In this document: one piece after another, positions 49,440 through 58,996 of the stretch | Numbering within the stretch: position 1 is the stretch's first letter | Layout: each line of letters starts with the position of its first letter | Origin: Salinibacter pepae | Lineage (GTDB): Bacteria > Bacteroidota > Rhodothermia > Rhodothermales > Salinibacteraceae | Assembly: GCF_947077775.1 (NCBI RefSeq) | Contig: NZ_CAMTTE010000001.1 | Span: 372,001 to 436,000 of the forward strand | Length of the DNA stretch: 64,000 nt | Reading direction: 5' to 3' | Position numbers and translations under genes: made by a program | The notes under the pieces: model-generated | What the model saw: only the letters and a program-made list of their open reading frames with translations | Told to the model about the DNA's origin: nothing | Databases searched by the model: none

Positions 49440-50858
49440 ATGGAGATGGACACGATCATCGAGCCGTTCCGCATCAAGTCGGTCGAACCCATTCAGCTCA
49501 CCTCTCGGGCCGAGCGGGAGCGAATGATCCGGGACGCGCACTACAACCTCTTCAACCTGCACGCCGACGACGTCATCATCGACCTGCTGACCGACTCGGG
49601 CACCTCTGCGATGAGTGCGGCGCAGTGGGCCGGCCTGATGCAGGGCGACGAGAGCTACGCGGGGTCGCCCTCCTACTTCCGGTTCGAGGAGGCGGTGAAG
49701 GACCTGATGCCGTTCGAGCACGTGATCCCGACCCACCAAGGCCGGGCCGCCGAGCGCATTCTGATGGGCATCGTGGCGGGCCCCGACGCCAAAATTCCCA
49801 GCAATACGCACTTCGACACCACCCGCGCCAACATCGAGGCCACGGGCGCCGAGGCGGTCGACCTCGTCGTCGACGCGGGGCACGTCCCGGACGCGGAGCA
49901 TCCGTTCAAGGGCAACATTGATCTCGATCGGCTGGAGGCGCTGCTGGACGCGGACGCAGACCGGGTGCCCATCGTCATGCTCACGGTCACCAACAACACC
50001 GGCGGCGGCCAGCCGGTCTCGATCGCCAACATCCGCGGCGCGAAGGCCCTGTGTGACGCGCACGGCGTGCCGCTCGTCCTCGACGCCTGTCGCTTCGCGG
50101 AAAACGCCTACTTCATCAAGCAGCGCGAGGACGGGTACGGCGACCGTTCGGTCAAGGCGATCGTCCGGGAGATGTTTTCGCACGCGGACGGCATGACGAT
50201 GAGCGCCAAGAAGGACGCGCTGGTCAACATTGGCGGCTGGCTGGCCCTCGACGACGACGCGTGGGCCCGGAAGGCCCGCAATCAACTAATCCTCACGGAG
50301 GGCTTTCCGACCTACGGGGGATTGGCGGGACGCGACCTGGAGGCCATTGCCGTGGGGCTGCAGGAGATCGTCGACGAGGACTACCTGGAGTACCGCATGG
50401 CCTCGACCCGCTACCTCGGCGAGGCCCTCACCGAGCTGGGCGTGCCAATCGTGAAGCCGGTCGGCGGGCACGCCGTCTACATCGACGCGAAGTCGCTTCT
50501 CCCCCACATCCCGCCGCTGGACTACCCGGCCCAGTCCCTCGCCGTGGCGCTGTACGTGACGGGCGGGATCCGCGGGGTCGAGATCGGCTCGGTCATGTTC
50601 GGCCGGCAGCCCGACGGCAGCGAGGAGCCGGCGGACCAGGAGCTCTTGCGCCTCGCCATCCCCCGCCGCGTCTACACCCAAAGCCACGTCGATTACGTAA
50701 TCGAGTGCTTCGAGGCACTGGTGGGCCGCAAGGACGCCCTCTGCGGCTACGAGATCACCGAAGAGCCCCCTCAGCTCCGGCACTTCACGGCCCATCTCCG
50801 CCCGAAGGCGCCCGAAGCGGTCCACCACGAGACCGACGGTCCCGTGGAGGCCTCATAG
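49440..50858 (+). CDS. tnaA: Tryptophanase
   Basis: PLP-dependent beta-eliminating lyase of 472 aa that splits tryptophan into indole, pyruvate and ammonia. IDLLTDSGTSAMS, PTHQGRAAERIL, FDTTRAN, and the PLP Lys in MTMSAKKDALVNIGG are family hallmarks. The Asp in FDTTRAN fits tryptophanase (E. coli Asp137), whereas tyrosine phenol-lyase has Thr there. The start at ATG 49440 is preferred; another Met is two codons later. Having tnaA near a trp operon implies that synthesis and breakdown are controlled separately. Confidence 0.9.
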   Translation: MEMDTIIEPFRIKSVEPIQLTSRAERERMIRDAHYNLFNLHADDVIIDLLTDSGTSAMSAAQWAGLMQGDESYAGSPSYFRFEEAVKDLMPFEHVIPTHQGRAAERILMGIVAGPDAKIPSNTHFDTTRANIEATGAEAVDLVVDAGHVPDAEHPFKGNIDLDRLEALLDADADRVPIVMLTVTNNTGGGQPVSIANIRGAKALCDAHGVPLVLDACRFAENAYFIKQREDGYGDRSVKAIVREMFSHADGMTMSAKKDALVNIGGWLALDDDAWARKARNQLILTEGFPTYGGLAGRDLEAIAVGLQEIVDEDYLEYRMASTRYLGEALTELGVPIVKPVGGHAVYIDAKSLLPHIPPLDYPAQSLAVALYVTGGIRGVEIGSVMFGRQPDGSEEPADQELLRLAIPRRVYTQSHVDYVIECFEALVGRKDALCGYEITEEPPQLRHFTAHLRPKAPEAVHHETDGPVEAS

Positions 50859-50865
50859 CCCGCCG

Positions 50866-51954
50866 CTACCGGTACCCGGCCAGCCGCCGCCGCGTGCGGC
50901 CGAGGGCGGGCGGCACCTCCTCCGGCGGCGTCAACTCCCCTCGGAGGTTGTTCTGCACGAGGCGGCGCACCTCGTCGGGCGCGTGGTCCTGCTCGAAGAG
51001 GTAATACAGCTTGGCCAGCGCCGCCTCCGTCGTCATGTCGTAGCCGCTCACCACGCCCGCGTCCGCCAGGGCCTGGCCGGTGGCGTAGAGGTCGAGGTCC
51101 GCCGTGCCCCGGAGCGGCTGCGTCACCGCCACGATGACGACGCCCCGCGCCGTCGCCTCGCGCAGGGCTTCCAGAAACGCGTCGTTCTGGGCCGGCGCAT
51201 TGCCCGCCCCGAAGCACTCCAGCACCACGCCCTGCACCGGCGGGGCCAGCACGTTTTCCAGGGACGCCACCCCGAGGCCCGGAAAGAGCCGGAACGCCGA
51301 GACGGTCGCCGCCCCGAGTTCCGTCACGGCGGGGGGACGGGGCGGCCGGTGCGGGGCCGGCACCCGCTCCCACTCCACGTCCAGGTCGATGCCCGCCGTG
51401 CCCACGGCCGGGAAGTTCGGGGAGTCGAAGGCCGCAAACGAGTCCGCGTTCACCTTCGTCACGCGGGTGCCCCGGTAGAGGCGGTTGTGGAAGAACACGT
51501 GCACCCCGCCCAGCCGGTCGGGGTAGGTGCCCAGGAGCAACAGGGACGTGAGCAGGTTGCCCTGCGCGTCGCTGCGTGTCTCGTCGAGGGGCAGCTGCGC
51601 GCCCGTGAGGAGCACCGGTTTGTCGAGCGGGTGCAGCATGAACGACAGCGCCGAGGCGGTAAACGCCATCGTGTCCGTGCCGTGGACGACCAGAAAGCCG
51701 TCGTACGCCTCGAAGCGATCCCGAATGGCCTCCGCGATGCGGAGCCAGTCGGCCGGCTCCATGTTTGCGCTGTCGAGCAGCGGATCGAACGCGTGCACGT
51801 CGTAGGCCGGGAGGTCTTCCGACTGAAACGAGAGGCGCTCCTCCATGAGGGCTTCGAGGGTGCCGGACCCCGGCACGTATCCCTCCTCGCTTTCCACCAT
51901 GCCCAGGGTGCCCCCGGTGTACACCACCAGAATGCGGGGCGAAGACGCGGCCAT
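50866..51954 (-). CDS. ansA: L-asparaginase (type I-like)
   Basis: Hydrolyses asparagine to aspartate and ammonia. The protein is 362 aa. The first nucleophile Thr is in LVVYTGGTLGM, and the second Thr-Asp pair is in VVHGTDTMAFTASALSFML. ATGQALADAGVVSGYDMTTEAALAKLYYL is the conserved C-terminal part. No signal peptide, so cytoplasmic type. The ATG at 51954 is preferred to a longer start at 52044. It lies tail-to-tail with tnaA (7 bp apart). Confidence 0.92.
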   Translation of the reverse strand: MAASSPRILVVYTGGTLGMVESEEGYVPGSGTLEALMEERLSFQSEDLPAYDVHAFDPLLDSANMEPADWLRIAEAIRDRFEAYDGFLVVHGTDTMAFTASALSFMLHPLDKPVLLTGAQLPLDETRSDAQGNLLTSLLLLGTYPDRLGGVHVFFHNRLYRGTRVTKVNADSFAAFDSPNFPAVGTAGIDLDVEWERVPAPHRPPRPPAVTELGAATVSAFRLFPGLGVASLENVLAPPVQGVVLECFGAGNAPAQNDAFLEALREATARGVVIVAVTQPLRGTADLDLYATGQALADAGVVSGYDMTTEAALAKLYYLFEQDHAPDEVRRLVQNNLRGELTPPEEVPPALGRTRRRLAGYR

Positions 51955-52108
51955 CAAACCAATGTCGCAATTCAAGTAAAAACGCTCGGGCGAAAGGCCT
52001 CCGCCAAGACAGCCCGACGGATCAGCCTCCTCCCTCCCAGGCACGGTCGCGCCGCCCCCACATGCAGGCCTGTCGATCCGTGAACCGGAGCCGTGCCCCC
52101 ATCATCCA

Positions 52109-52708
52109 TCACCCTTCGTCGAGAATGTAAATGTCGGACAGGTTGCGCGCGAGCTGGCCGTAGTCGAGCCCGTAGCCGATGACGAAGAGGTCCGGAATGC
52201 GGAAGCCGACGTAGTCGAGCGTGAGGTCCGGCTCCGTCGCCGTGGGCTTGTGGAGCAGGGTCGACACGCGAAGGGAGGCCGGGTTGTACTCCGCAAGGCG
52301 GCGCTTCATGAACTCCATCGACAGCCCCGTGTCCACGATGTCCTCCACCACGAGCACGTCGCGGCCCTCCAGCTCCGCGTCGACGCTTTTGAGCTCCCGC
52401 ACCTCCCCGCTCGACACCTTCTCGTCCCCGTACGAGGAGAGCTTGATGAAATCGATCTCGCAGTCGGTGTCGATGGCCCGCATCAGGTCCGCGGTGTACA
52501 TGAACGCTCCGTTCAGGACGCTCACGAGGATGGGCGTGGTGGTGGCGTAGTCGCGGGCGATGGTTTGTCCCATCTCCGCAACCCGCTTCTTAATCCGCTC
52601 GGCCGACAGGTATCGGCGGAAGCGTTCTCCCTGTACGGTCACGGCGGCGTCGGTGGGCTGGACGGGGGTCTCCAAGAGGTCGCGCGTAGCGGGCATGTTT
52701 GAGGCCAT
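52109..52708 (-). CDS. hpt: Hypoxanthine phosphoribosyltransferase
   Basis: Purine salvage enzyme of 199 aa that makes IMP or GMP from hypoxanthine or guanine and PRPP. The PRPP loop is VLVVEDIVDTGLSMEFM near residue 115. VLNGAFMYTADLMRAI and the C-terminal VGFRIPDLFVIGYGLDYGQLARNL are standard. It follows tilS, 62 bp upstream, a common bacterial pair (tilS-hpt). Confidence 0.94.
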   Translation of the reverse strand: MASNMPATRDLLETPVQPTDAAVTVQGERFRRYLSAERIKKRVAEMGQTIARDYATTTPILVSVLNGAFMYTADLMRAIDTDCEIDFIKLSSYGDEKVSSGEVRELKSVDAELEGRDVLVVEDIVDTGLSMEFMKRRLAEYNPASLRVSTLLHKPTATEPDLTLDYVGFRIPDLFVIGYGLDYGQLARNLSDIYILDEG

Positions 52709-52770
52709 CGGTGGAAAGAAAGTGAGGCGCGAGAACGACGATTGAAGCTAGGCGGCGGCTCCGAAGAGTG

Positions 52771-54177
52771 TCAATGGTCCGAGGGTTTTTCACGTGGTCG
52801 TAGGACGAGTCGGGCCACGCGGTCGGTGTCGGGCCGCACGCGGACCCGATGAGCGAGCCGGTGCCCCACCACCCAGGCAATGCGGTCGCCCCGGCACAGC
52901 ACGGAGACGTGCGTTCGTCGGTGGGGCGGCACGCGGGCCTCGGTAAGCACGTCACTCACAAGTTTCGTGCCGTCCAGCCCCAGCGGCCGGAGGCGGTCGC
53001 CCTCCGCCCAGGGACGCACCGTGAGCGCCGTCCCCAGCCGGTCCGCATCCGCGTAGGCGACGTGCGGCGGGCCGGAGGCCAGCGACGCGGGCCGCCCGTC
53101 ACACAGCTCCACCCGGAGGCGGCCCTGCGGAATCGCTACGGGCGTCCCCCAGTCGATGGGCGTAGGCGAGAGCGGATCGGGCATGGCGGCGTCGGGGACG
53201 AAGCGCAGCCGCCCGCGCTCCCGCCAGACAGTGCCTGCCCCCAGCTCCATGCGCCGGCCCACCTGCGCCTCGACGAGGGCCTCCAGTTCCTCGGCCACCG
53301 CCCGGGAGTAAGGGGCTGTGGGCAGCGCGCGACGCAGCGCCTCCAAGAGGAGGCGACGGCGCCAGACGGGCGGGGCCTCGCGCAGGGCCTCCACGGACAG
53401 GGCCCCGCCCGCCTCGTGATCGGTGTACGCCCGGCCCATCCGCCGCGTTAGGGCGGGCCGGAGGGCCTGGTCGACGTACTCCTGCATGAGGGCCGCCGAC
53501 CGGGCCAGGGCGTCGGTCGCGCCCTCAAAGTGCGCTTCCAGCCGGGGAAGGATCTCGGTCCGGATCACCCCCCGGTCGTAGTCGTGGCGCTGGTTGGTCG
53601 GATCGGTCCGCCACGGGAGCCCCATCGACTCGGCGTAGGATTCGATCGCGTCCCGTCGGGCGTCCAGCAGGGGCCGAACGAGAGAGACGGACGGGTCGGC
53701 CTCCAGGGGACGGGCCGGCCGCATCCCGGCCCCCCCCTCCGGCCCGCTGCCCCGGACGAGATTGAGGAGGAGCGTTTCGGCCTGGTCGTCGCGGTGGTGG
53801 CCGGTCGCCACGACGGGCGCCCCGATCTCCGCGGCCTCCGCCGCCAGGGCGTCGTAGCGCAGTCGGCGCGCGGCCGCCTGGAGCGACTCGTCCTCGGATG
53901 CGGCGCGGGCCTTCGCGTCGAGGGCCACCACGGAGAGCGGCACCGGCGGCGACTGTTCGTGGCACCACCGGCGCACCAGGTCCTCGTCCCCGTCGGCCCC
54001 CGCCCGCAGCCCGTAGTTGACGTGCAGCGCGTGCACGTCGATGCCCAGGCGGCGCAGGACAGAGAGGCACGTCATCGAGTCCACACCGCCGCTTGCCGCC
54101 ACCAGCACCGGGCCTTCGTCCAGCAGGGCGTGCCGATCACTGAACGCTGCGACCGTGTCGACGAGCGGGTGGGGCAT
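52771..54177 (-). CDS. tilS: tRNA(Ile)-lysidine synthase
   Basis: Modifies C34 of tRNA-Ile(CAU) to lysidine. Protein of 468 aa; the ATP-pyrophosphatase P-loop is VAASGGVDSMTC and the signature HHRDDQAETLLLNLVRGSG follows. The C-terminal TilS domain is present (LRPLGLDGTKLVSDVLTEARVP). The ATG at 54177 opens with PHPLVDTVAAFSDRHALL, the expected start. It lies 31 bp after mutL on the same strand. Confidence 0.93.
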   Translation of the reverse strand: MPHPLVDTVAAFSDRHALLDEGPVLVAASGGVDSMTCLSVLRRLGIDVHALHVNYGLRAGADGDEDLVRRWCHEQSPPVPLSVVALDAKARAASEDESLQAAARRLRYDALAAEAAEIGAPVVATGHHRDDQAETLLLNLVRGSGPEGGAGMRPARPLEADPSVSLVRPLLDARRDAIESYAESMGLPWRTDPTNQRHDYDRGVIRTEILPRLEAHFEGATDALARSAALMQEYVDQALRPALTRRMGRAYTDHEAGGALSVEALREAPPVWRRRLLLEALRRALPTAPYSRAVAEELEALVEAQVGRRMELGAGTVWRERGRLRFVPDAAMPDPLSPTPIDWGTPVAIPQGRLRVELCDGRPASLASGPPHVAYADADRLGTALTVRPWAEGDRLRPLGLDGTKLVSDVLTEARVPPHRRTHVSVLCRGDRIAWVVGHRLAHRVRVRPDTDRVARLVLRPREKPSDH

Positions 54178-54208
54178 CGGGGAAGCAGACGCGTGGGGGA
54201 GAAGCCGC

Positions 54209-56203
54209 CTAGCGCCCGAAGCGGTCGGCCAGCTCCTCCATCGAGAGCTTGACGATCGTGGGCGTGCCGGTGGGGTCGGCGTAGGGCATTTCGCAGTCGA
54301 ACAAGTCGTCAAGGAGGGCCCGGCGCTCTTCTTCCGACAGCGGCTGTCCCCGGTCCACGGCACTCCGTTGGGCCATCGTCTTCGCGAGGTGCTCGCGGCG
54401 CTCGTCCTCGACCGCGTCCTGGGCGGACCGGTATTGCTCCAGGAGCTCTTCCAGGATCGTGTCCTCGTTGCCGTCCGGCACGTCGGCCGGCACCCCCCGC
54501 ACCGAGACGGTACGCCCGCTGAGGCGCTCCAGCTCAAACCCGAGGGCGTCGAGGTCGTCCCGCAGTTCGTCCAGCAGCTCGATCTCGGCGGGGGACAGGT
54601 CGACGGTGTGCGGAAAGAGCAGGCGCTGCGACGCGCCCTGCTGGTCGCGGAGGTGGGCCCGGGCCCGCTCGTAGAGCACGCGGAGGTGGGCCGCCCGCTG
54701 GTCGACGAGCATCATACCGGTCTCGGTCGGCGTCACGACGTAGGTGTCGTGCAGCCCCCATACCGGACGCCGGCCCGACCGCTCCGCTCCGTCGGCGGCA
54801 GACGTTGAAGACGACTCCCCCTCCCGATGGGGGGGCGATGCCGGAGCGTCCCCCGATGAGGACTCGTCGCCCCCATCCGGCCGGCGGTAGAGAGCGTCGG
54901 ACTGGTCCCCGGGCGACACCGACGGATTTTCGGGCCTGGGCGTCGGAGACTGGGGAGGCGGCCCGGACGACGAGCGCCCCGACGAGTCGGTCGCGTCCCC
55001 GGACGACCGTTGCGGCTGAAAGGAAGTCGGCGTGGGCCGGGGGGACGAGGTCCCGTCCCCCGACACCGACGACGCGGCGTGCTCTTCACCCTCCGGTCTG
55101 CCGGGCTCAGGGCCGGGGCTGTCTTCTCCATTGTCGGTCTCGTCGTCCCCGTCGTCCATCTGCGGCGACACGTGCACCCGGCCCAGCGCCCGCCGCACTG
55201 CGCTCCGCAGGAATCCGTAGATGCCGCTCTGGTCGTCGAACTTGACCTCTTCCTTCTGCGGGTGCACGTTGACGTCCACCCGCTCCGGGTTCATCGCCAG
55301 GAAGAGCGCAAAGAACGGGAACGCCCCGTCCGGGACCAGCTCGCCGTACGCCTTCTTGACCGCGTGGCTCAGGTACCGGTCCGTCACGGCCCGGCCGTTC
55401 ACGAACAGAAACTGCTCGCCCCGCGTCTTGCGGCGGAACGACGGCGCCCCGACGAACCCGCGCAGCCGGAGGTCGCTCGATTCGTCCACGACCGCCACCA
55501 GCTCGTCCTCGTGGTCGCCGCCGAAGAGGCCGAGAATGCGGGCGCGGGTGGCGGCGTGCCAGTCGCTGTCCGGCGCCGCGGGCAGGTCGTAGTGCTCGTG
55601 GCCGTCGTGCTCCAGCCGGACCGCCGTGTCGGGGTTGGCGAGGGCCAGCGACTGGACGGTTTGCGTGAGGTGCTTCAGCTCGGTGGCCGGGGTCTTCAGA
55701 AAATTGCGCCGGGCCGGCACGTTGAAGAAGAGGTTGCGGACCGCCACCGAGGTTCCGTTCGGGATCGCGCAGGGGCGCTTCTCCACCTGCTCTCCCCCCT
55801 CCACCCGAACCAAGGTCCCCGCGTCGTCCTCCACCCGCTTCGTCTTGAGCGTCACCTGCGCGACGGCGGCGATCGACGCAAGGGCCTCCCCCCGAAAGCC
55901 GAGCGTTCGGATGCGCTCCAGGTCGTCCACCGAGCGGAGCTTACTGGTGGCGTGTCGCTCGAAGCAGCGCGCCGCGTCCCCCGGCCCCATGCCACACCCG
56001 TCGTCGAGGACCTGCACGAGGGTGCTGCCCGCGTCTTTCAGGAGCACCTCGATCGACGACGCCCCCGCGTCGAGGGCGTTTTCGATCAGCTCCTTCGCCA
56101 CCGAGGCGGGCCGCTGCACCACCTCGCCCGCCGCAATCTGGTTGGCGAGGCGGTCGGACATCACCTCAATGAGGCCCCCGGACGGGGAGGACTCGTCGGA
56201 CAC
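54209..56203 (-). CDS. mutL: DNA mismatch repair protein MutL
   Basis: GHKL ATPase of 664 aa that couples mismatch recognition to repair. ELIENALDAGASSIEV, DDGCGMGP and LGFRGEALASIA are the ATP motifs. Residues about 345-460 form a disordered linker rich in Ser, Pro and Asp. In the C-terminal domain the endonuclease motif DQHAxxExxxxE reads DQRAAHLRVLYE and the CPHGRP motif is absent, so it is probably not an endonuclease. The GTG at 56203 is needed to include the first strand (GLIEVMSDRLANQIAAGEVV). Confidence 0.93.
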   Translation of the reverse strand: MSDESSPSGGLIEVMSDRLANQIAAGEVVQRPASVAKELIENALDAGASSIEVLLKDAGSTLVQVLDDGCGMGPGDAARCFERHATSKLRSVDDLERIRTLGFRGEALASIAAVAQVTLKTKRVEDDAGTLVRVEGGEQVEKRPCAIPNGTSVAVRNLFFNVPARRNFLKTPATELKHLTQTVQSLALANPDTAVRLEHDGHEHYDLPAAPDSDWHAATRARILGLFGGDHEDELVAVVDESSDLRLRGFVGAPSFRRKTRGEQFLFVNGRAVTDRYLSHAVKKAYGELVPDGAFPFFALFLAMNPERVDVNVHPQKEEVKFDDQSGIYGFLRSAVRRALGRVHVSPQMDDGDDETDNGEDSPGPEPGRPEGEEHAASSVSGDGTSSPRPTPTSFQPQRSSGDATDSSGRSSSGPPPQSPTPRPENPSVSPGDQSDALYRRPDGGDESSSGDAPASPPHREGESSSTSAADGAERSGRRPVWGLHDTYVVTPTETGMMLVDQRAAHLRVLYERARAHLRDQQGASQRLLFPHTVDLSPAEIELLDELRDDLDALGFELERLSGRTVSVRGVPADVPDGNEDTILEELLEQYRSAQDAVEDERREHLAKTMAQRSAVDRGQPLSEEERRALLDDLFDCEMPYADPTGTPTIVKLSMEELADRFGR

Positions 56204-56225
56204 GGCACGGACGGGCTGCGAAAAT

Positions 56226-56426
56226 TTACAGCGAGTAGTAGAGGAGCAGCGTGAGAAACAGGAGGGCCAGGAAGAACAGCAGGCTGAGCGGGCTGCGCTG
56301 TGCCTCCTGGGCACGGCGGGACTGCATCCGCCGTCGGATGTCGCGGTCGTCGTCCTCCTCGGGATTGTGGTGGCGAGGTTGGTAGTCGAACGACCGGGGC
56401 CCGCGCCCGGCACTGAACAGACCCAT
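56226..56426 (-). CDS. Small single-helix membrane protein
   Basis: Unrecognised 66-aa protein. The first 45 residues are charged and hydrophilic (RHHNPEEDDDRDIRRRMQSRR) and the last 18 are a hydrophobic helix, LSLLFFLALLFLTLLLYYSL, so it is probably a tail-anchored or single-pass protein. It lies 22 bp upstream of mutL on the same strand, in an operon-like row. No function can be suggested. Confidence 0.55.
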   Translation of the reverse strand: MGLFSAGRGPRSFDYQPRHHNPEEDDDRDIRRRMQSRRAQEAQRSPLSLLFFLALLFLTLLLYYSL

Positions 56427-56593
56427 GGTCGCGTCGGCTGGGTGTCGAAAGCCTGTGCACCGGACCGAACAGGGCGGTCGGAGCCGTCGTTCCCAACATG
56501 CGGCGTGCGGCGGCCCTCAGCAGCGGCCCTCAGAGGCCCTCAGCCCTTCTCGTCCCTCGACGCATCGTCCCTGTCTCCGGTGCCCCCCGCACG

Positions 56594-57412
56594 CTACACC
56601 AGGCCCGCAACCAGATGAAGGTAGAGCACGCTGAGCGGGGCCGCCACGGCCATCGCGTCGAACCGATCCAGCATGCCGCCGTGGCCCGGCAGGAGCCGGC
56701 TCGAATCGTCGACCGCCACCGAGCGCTTGAGCTTGCTCTCCAGCAGGTCGCCGAGCTGGCTCACCCCGCCCCCAATCCCGATCAGCGCGGCCACGTGGCC
56801 CCACGCAAGGAGGTCCACGGCGGTCAGCTTGAGCACGACGCCCACGACCAGGGCCGCCCCCAGGCCCCCAAGCGTGCCCTCCCACGTCTTGTTCGGGGAG
56901 ATGGCGGGGGCGAGGGGGCGCCGGCCGACGCTCTTGCCGACGTAGTAGGCCGCCACGTCCGTCGCCCACACCACCACAAGGACAAACAGGACCAGCCAGA
57001 ACGCCTCCCCGTCGCCGACGGCCGCACTCTGGGTCTCGCGGAGCCAGATTAAACTTCCGAGCAGGCCCGTCGGGTACACAGCGCCCGCAAGCGTCACCGC
57101 AAAGCTCACCAGGAACTGTTCCTGCGGCACCAGCAGCGGCGCGGCCACGACGAAGAGGAGCAGCACCGCCGTCCCGACGGGCCAGAGGGACGGGCGCAGG
57201 AACGTAGCCACGAGGAGGATGCCGACGAGAGCCCCCCAGGTCTGTTGCGGCCATGCGCCGCCCTGCTGGGCCATCCGGTACAGCTCCCGCTGGCCCAGCA
57301 CCCCGATGCCTGCGACGAGGCCCGCAAACCACCAGCCCCCCAGATATGCCAGTCCCAGCACGACCGGTGCCGCCAGCAGGGCCGTGACGATCCGGCGGAG
57401 GTTATTGCTCAC
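56594..57412 (-). CDS. cdsA: Phosphatidate cytidylyltransferase
   Basis: Integral membrane enzyme of 272 aa that makes CDP-diacylglycerol from phosphatidate and CTP, the branch point of phospholipid synthesis. The signature SPNKTWEGTLGG and the C-terminal LKRSVAVDDSSRLLPGHGGMLDRFDA are diagnostic. About eight helices are expected. The GTG at 57412 starts the standard N-terminus. The DUF2007-like gene lies 47 bp upstream. Confidence 0.93.
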   Translation of the reverse strand: MSNNLRRIVTALLAAPVVLGLAYLGGWWFAGLVAGIGVLGQRELYRMAQQGGAWPQQTWGALVGILLVATFLRPSLWPVGTAVLLLFVVAAPLLVPQEQFLVSFAVTLAGAVYPTGLLGSLIWLRETQSAAVGDGEAFWLVLFVLVVVWATDVAAYYVGKSVGRRPLAPAISPNKTWEGTLGGLGAALVVGVVLKLTAVDLLAWGHVAALIGIGGGVSQLGDLLESKLKRSVAVDDSSRLLPGHGGMLDRFDAMAVAAPLSVLYLHLVAGLV

Positions 57413-57459
57413 GAAGACGCGGTCTGGTCAATCCACTCCATGGCGTCGGTGCCCCTCTC

Positions 57460-57840
57460 TTACGCAGACGGATCGTCGGCAGCGTCCTCCGCGTCGTCTT
57501 CGGGCGGCCCCAGGTCCATGTGCTCGTGGCCGGAGTCGAGCTTCGAGTCCTGGTCGGGGGTGTTGGCCGGCGGGGCGTCGGGGTCGGCCCCGAGCGCTGC
57601 CGCCTCCAACTCCTCGTCCGTGAGTTGCTCCTCCAGCAGCGACACCGCCTTGTCGGCCTGCTCCGGCGGCACCATCACGTGCACCGACGCGAGGTCGCCC
57701 ACGGTGAGGTTGAAGGCGTGGTCGCGCTGGGTCAGTACGACGGCGGGGATGCCGCTGTCGTCGAGCCGATCCCGAACGAGATCGGCCTCGTAGTCGGTGC
57801 TGGTCCGAAAAACACTCGCCCAGTCCTCGTGCGAACTCAT
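57460..57840 (-). CDS. DUF2007-like protein
   Basis: Protein of 126 aa. The first 75 residues (VFRTSTDYEADLVRDRLDDSGIPAVVLTQRDHAFNLTVGDLASVHVMVPPEQADKA) have the ferredoxin-like pattern of DUF2007, sometimes called putative signal-transducing domain. The C-terminal third is a disordered acidic tail. Function unknown. It sits between a CPBP protease and cdsA on the same strand, 15 bp after the former. Confidence 0.75.
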   Translation of the reverse strand: MSSHEDWASVFRTSTDYEADLVRDRLDDSGIPAVVLTQRDHAFNLTVGDLASVHVMVPPEQADKAVSLLEEQLTDEELEAAALGADPDAPPANTPDQDSKLDSGHEHMDLGPPEDDAEDAADDPSA

Positions 57841-57855
57841 GGGGGGTGGAACCGG

Positions 57856-58860
57856 TCAGTGAGAAGAGCGCTCCGTCCCGCCCTGGGCATCTCGAATGCG
57901 TGCAGCAAAGGGATGCATAACATAGAGAACACTCCCCACAATCACGAACCCAAGCCCCACCAGGGACCACGGCATGGAGGTCTGTTCGAGCGCGCGGACC
58001 GAGTAGTCGGGATGCGTCTCTGCGTACCGGGCCCCGACGACGGCCATGCCGTTGTGGGCGATGTGCACCAGCACGGCCGGCACGAGGCTGCCCGTGCGCC
58101 ACACGAGGTAGGCCATGTACAGCCCGAGCACCGTGAGCGGAAGGGCCTGGGATGGGCGAAGGTGGTACAGCCCAAAAAGCCCCCCCGCCAGAAGAATCCC
58201 CCCGGCCGGCCCGGCGGCCCGCTCGAACTGCCGCTGGGCGTAGCCCCGAAACAGCAGCTCCTCGCACACCCCGGGGACGAGCGCCAGCATCGTGATGTTG
58301 AACACGAGCCCCAGGTCGCTCTGCAGCACACTCCGGATCATCTCCAGCTGCGACTGCTCCATCACCCGAACGGACTCCGGCAGCGGCAGCGCCCGGTTCA
58401 CCTCGGCGAGCCACTGCGTCACAGGCTGCAACCCTACGATCCCGACCAGGGCCAGCGCCAGAAGCCGCCCGTCCACGCCCCGCAGGCGCAGGTACGCCGC
58501 CCACTCGGAGGAGTGCAGGCGCGCCGCCAGCAGCGCCGGCACCGCCAGCCCCAGCGCCTGCCCGATGCTGTTGCTGACCAGCAGCTCCTGCGTGTAGGAC
58601 GCCATCAGGCGATCCGGATTCTGGAACGCCCCCATCGACACCCCGCCCTCCGCCATCGCGATCTGGGCGAGGAGCGCGATTGGGGTGAGGAGAAACTGAA
58701 ACAGCAGAAACGCGGCCCCCAGCCCCAGCAGGCCCGTTACGAAGCTCAGGGTGGGTCGCCCCACCGATGCCCGCTCCAGCGGGCCATTCAGCGGAAGGCG
58801 CCCCCGTCGGGTCCACAGATCGATCAGGATACCGCCGGGAGCAGAGGAGGAAGACGCCAC
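57856..58860 (-). CDS. CPBP-family intramembrane metalloprotease
   Basis: Membrane protein of 334 aa with about eight helices. The active-site motifs of CPBP (Abi/Rce1-like) proteases are present: CEELLFRGYAQRQFE (EExxxR), FGLYHLRPSQ and HIAHNGMAVV. Such enzymes cleave or process membrane proteins or prenylated peptides; here the substrate is unknown. The GTG at 58860 gives the first helix after about 40 residues. It is the first gene of the minus-strand run leading to tilS. Confidence 0.87.
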   Translation of the reverse strand: MASSSSAPGGILIDLWTRRGRLPLNGPLERASVGRPTLSFVTGLLGLGAAFLLFQFLLTPIALLAQIAMAEGGVSMGAFQNPDRLMASYTQELLVSNSIGQALGLAVPALLAARLHSSEWAAYLRLRGVDGRLLALALVGIVGLQPVTQWLAEVNRALPLPESVRVMEQSQLEMIRSVLQSDLGLVFNITMLALVPGVCEELLFRGYAQRQFERAAGPAGGILLAGGLFGLYHLRPSQALPLTVLGLYMAYLVWRTGSLVPAVLVHIAHNGMAVVGARYAETHPDYSVRALEQTSMPWSLVGLGFVIVGSVLYVMHPFAARIRDAQGGTERSSH

Positions 58861-58996
58861 AGCGCGGAAGACCCAAGACGAGAAACAAGTGAGGCAGTTT
58901 GAAAGTGCGGCCTCCCCTCCTGTTTGCCCCTTTGCCGTTTCTTCGCAGGAACACTTTGGGGCGTCTCGCGAACACTGTAGTGGTGCTTTTGAACTT

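Noticed and set aside
49440-50858. Tyrosine phenol-lyase
   Set aside because: The segment FDTTRAN has Asp where tyrosine phenol-lyases have Thr; tryptophanase fits better.
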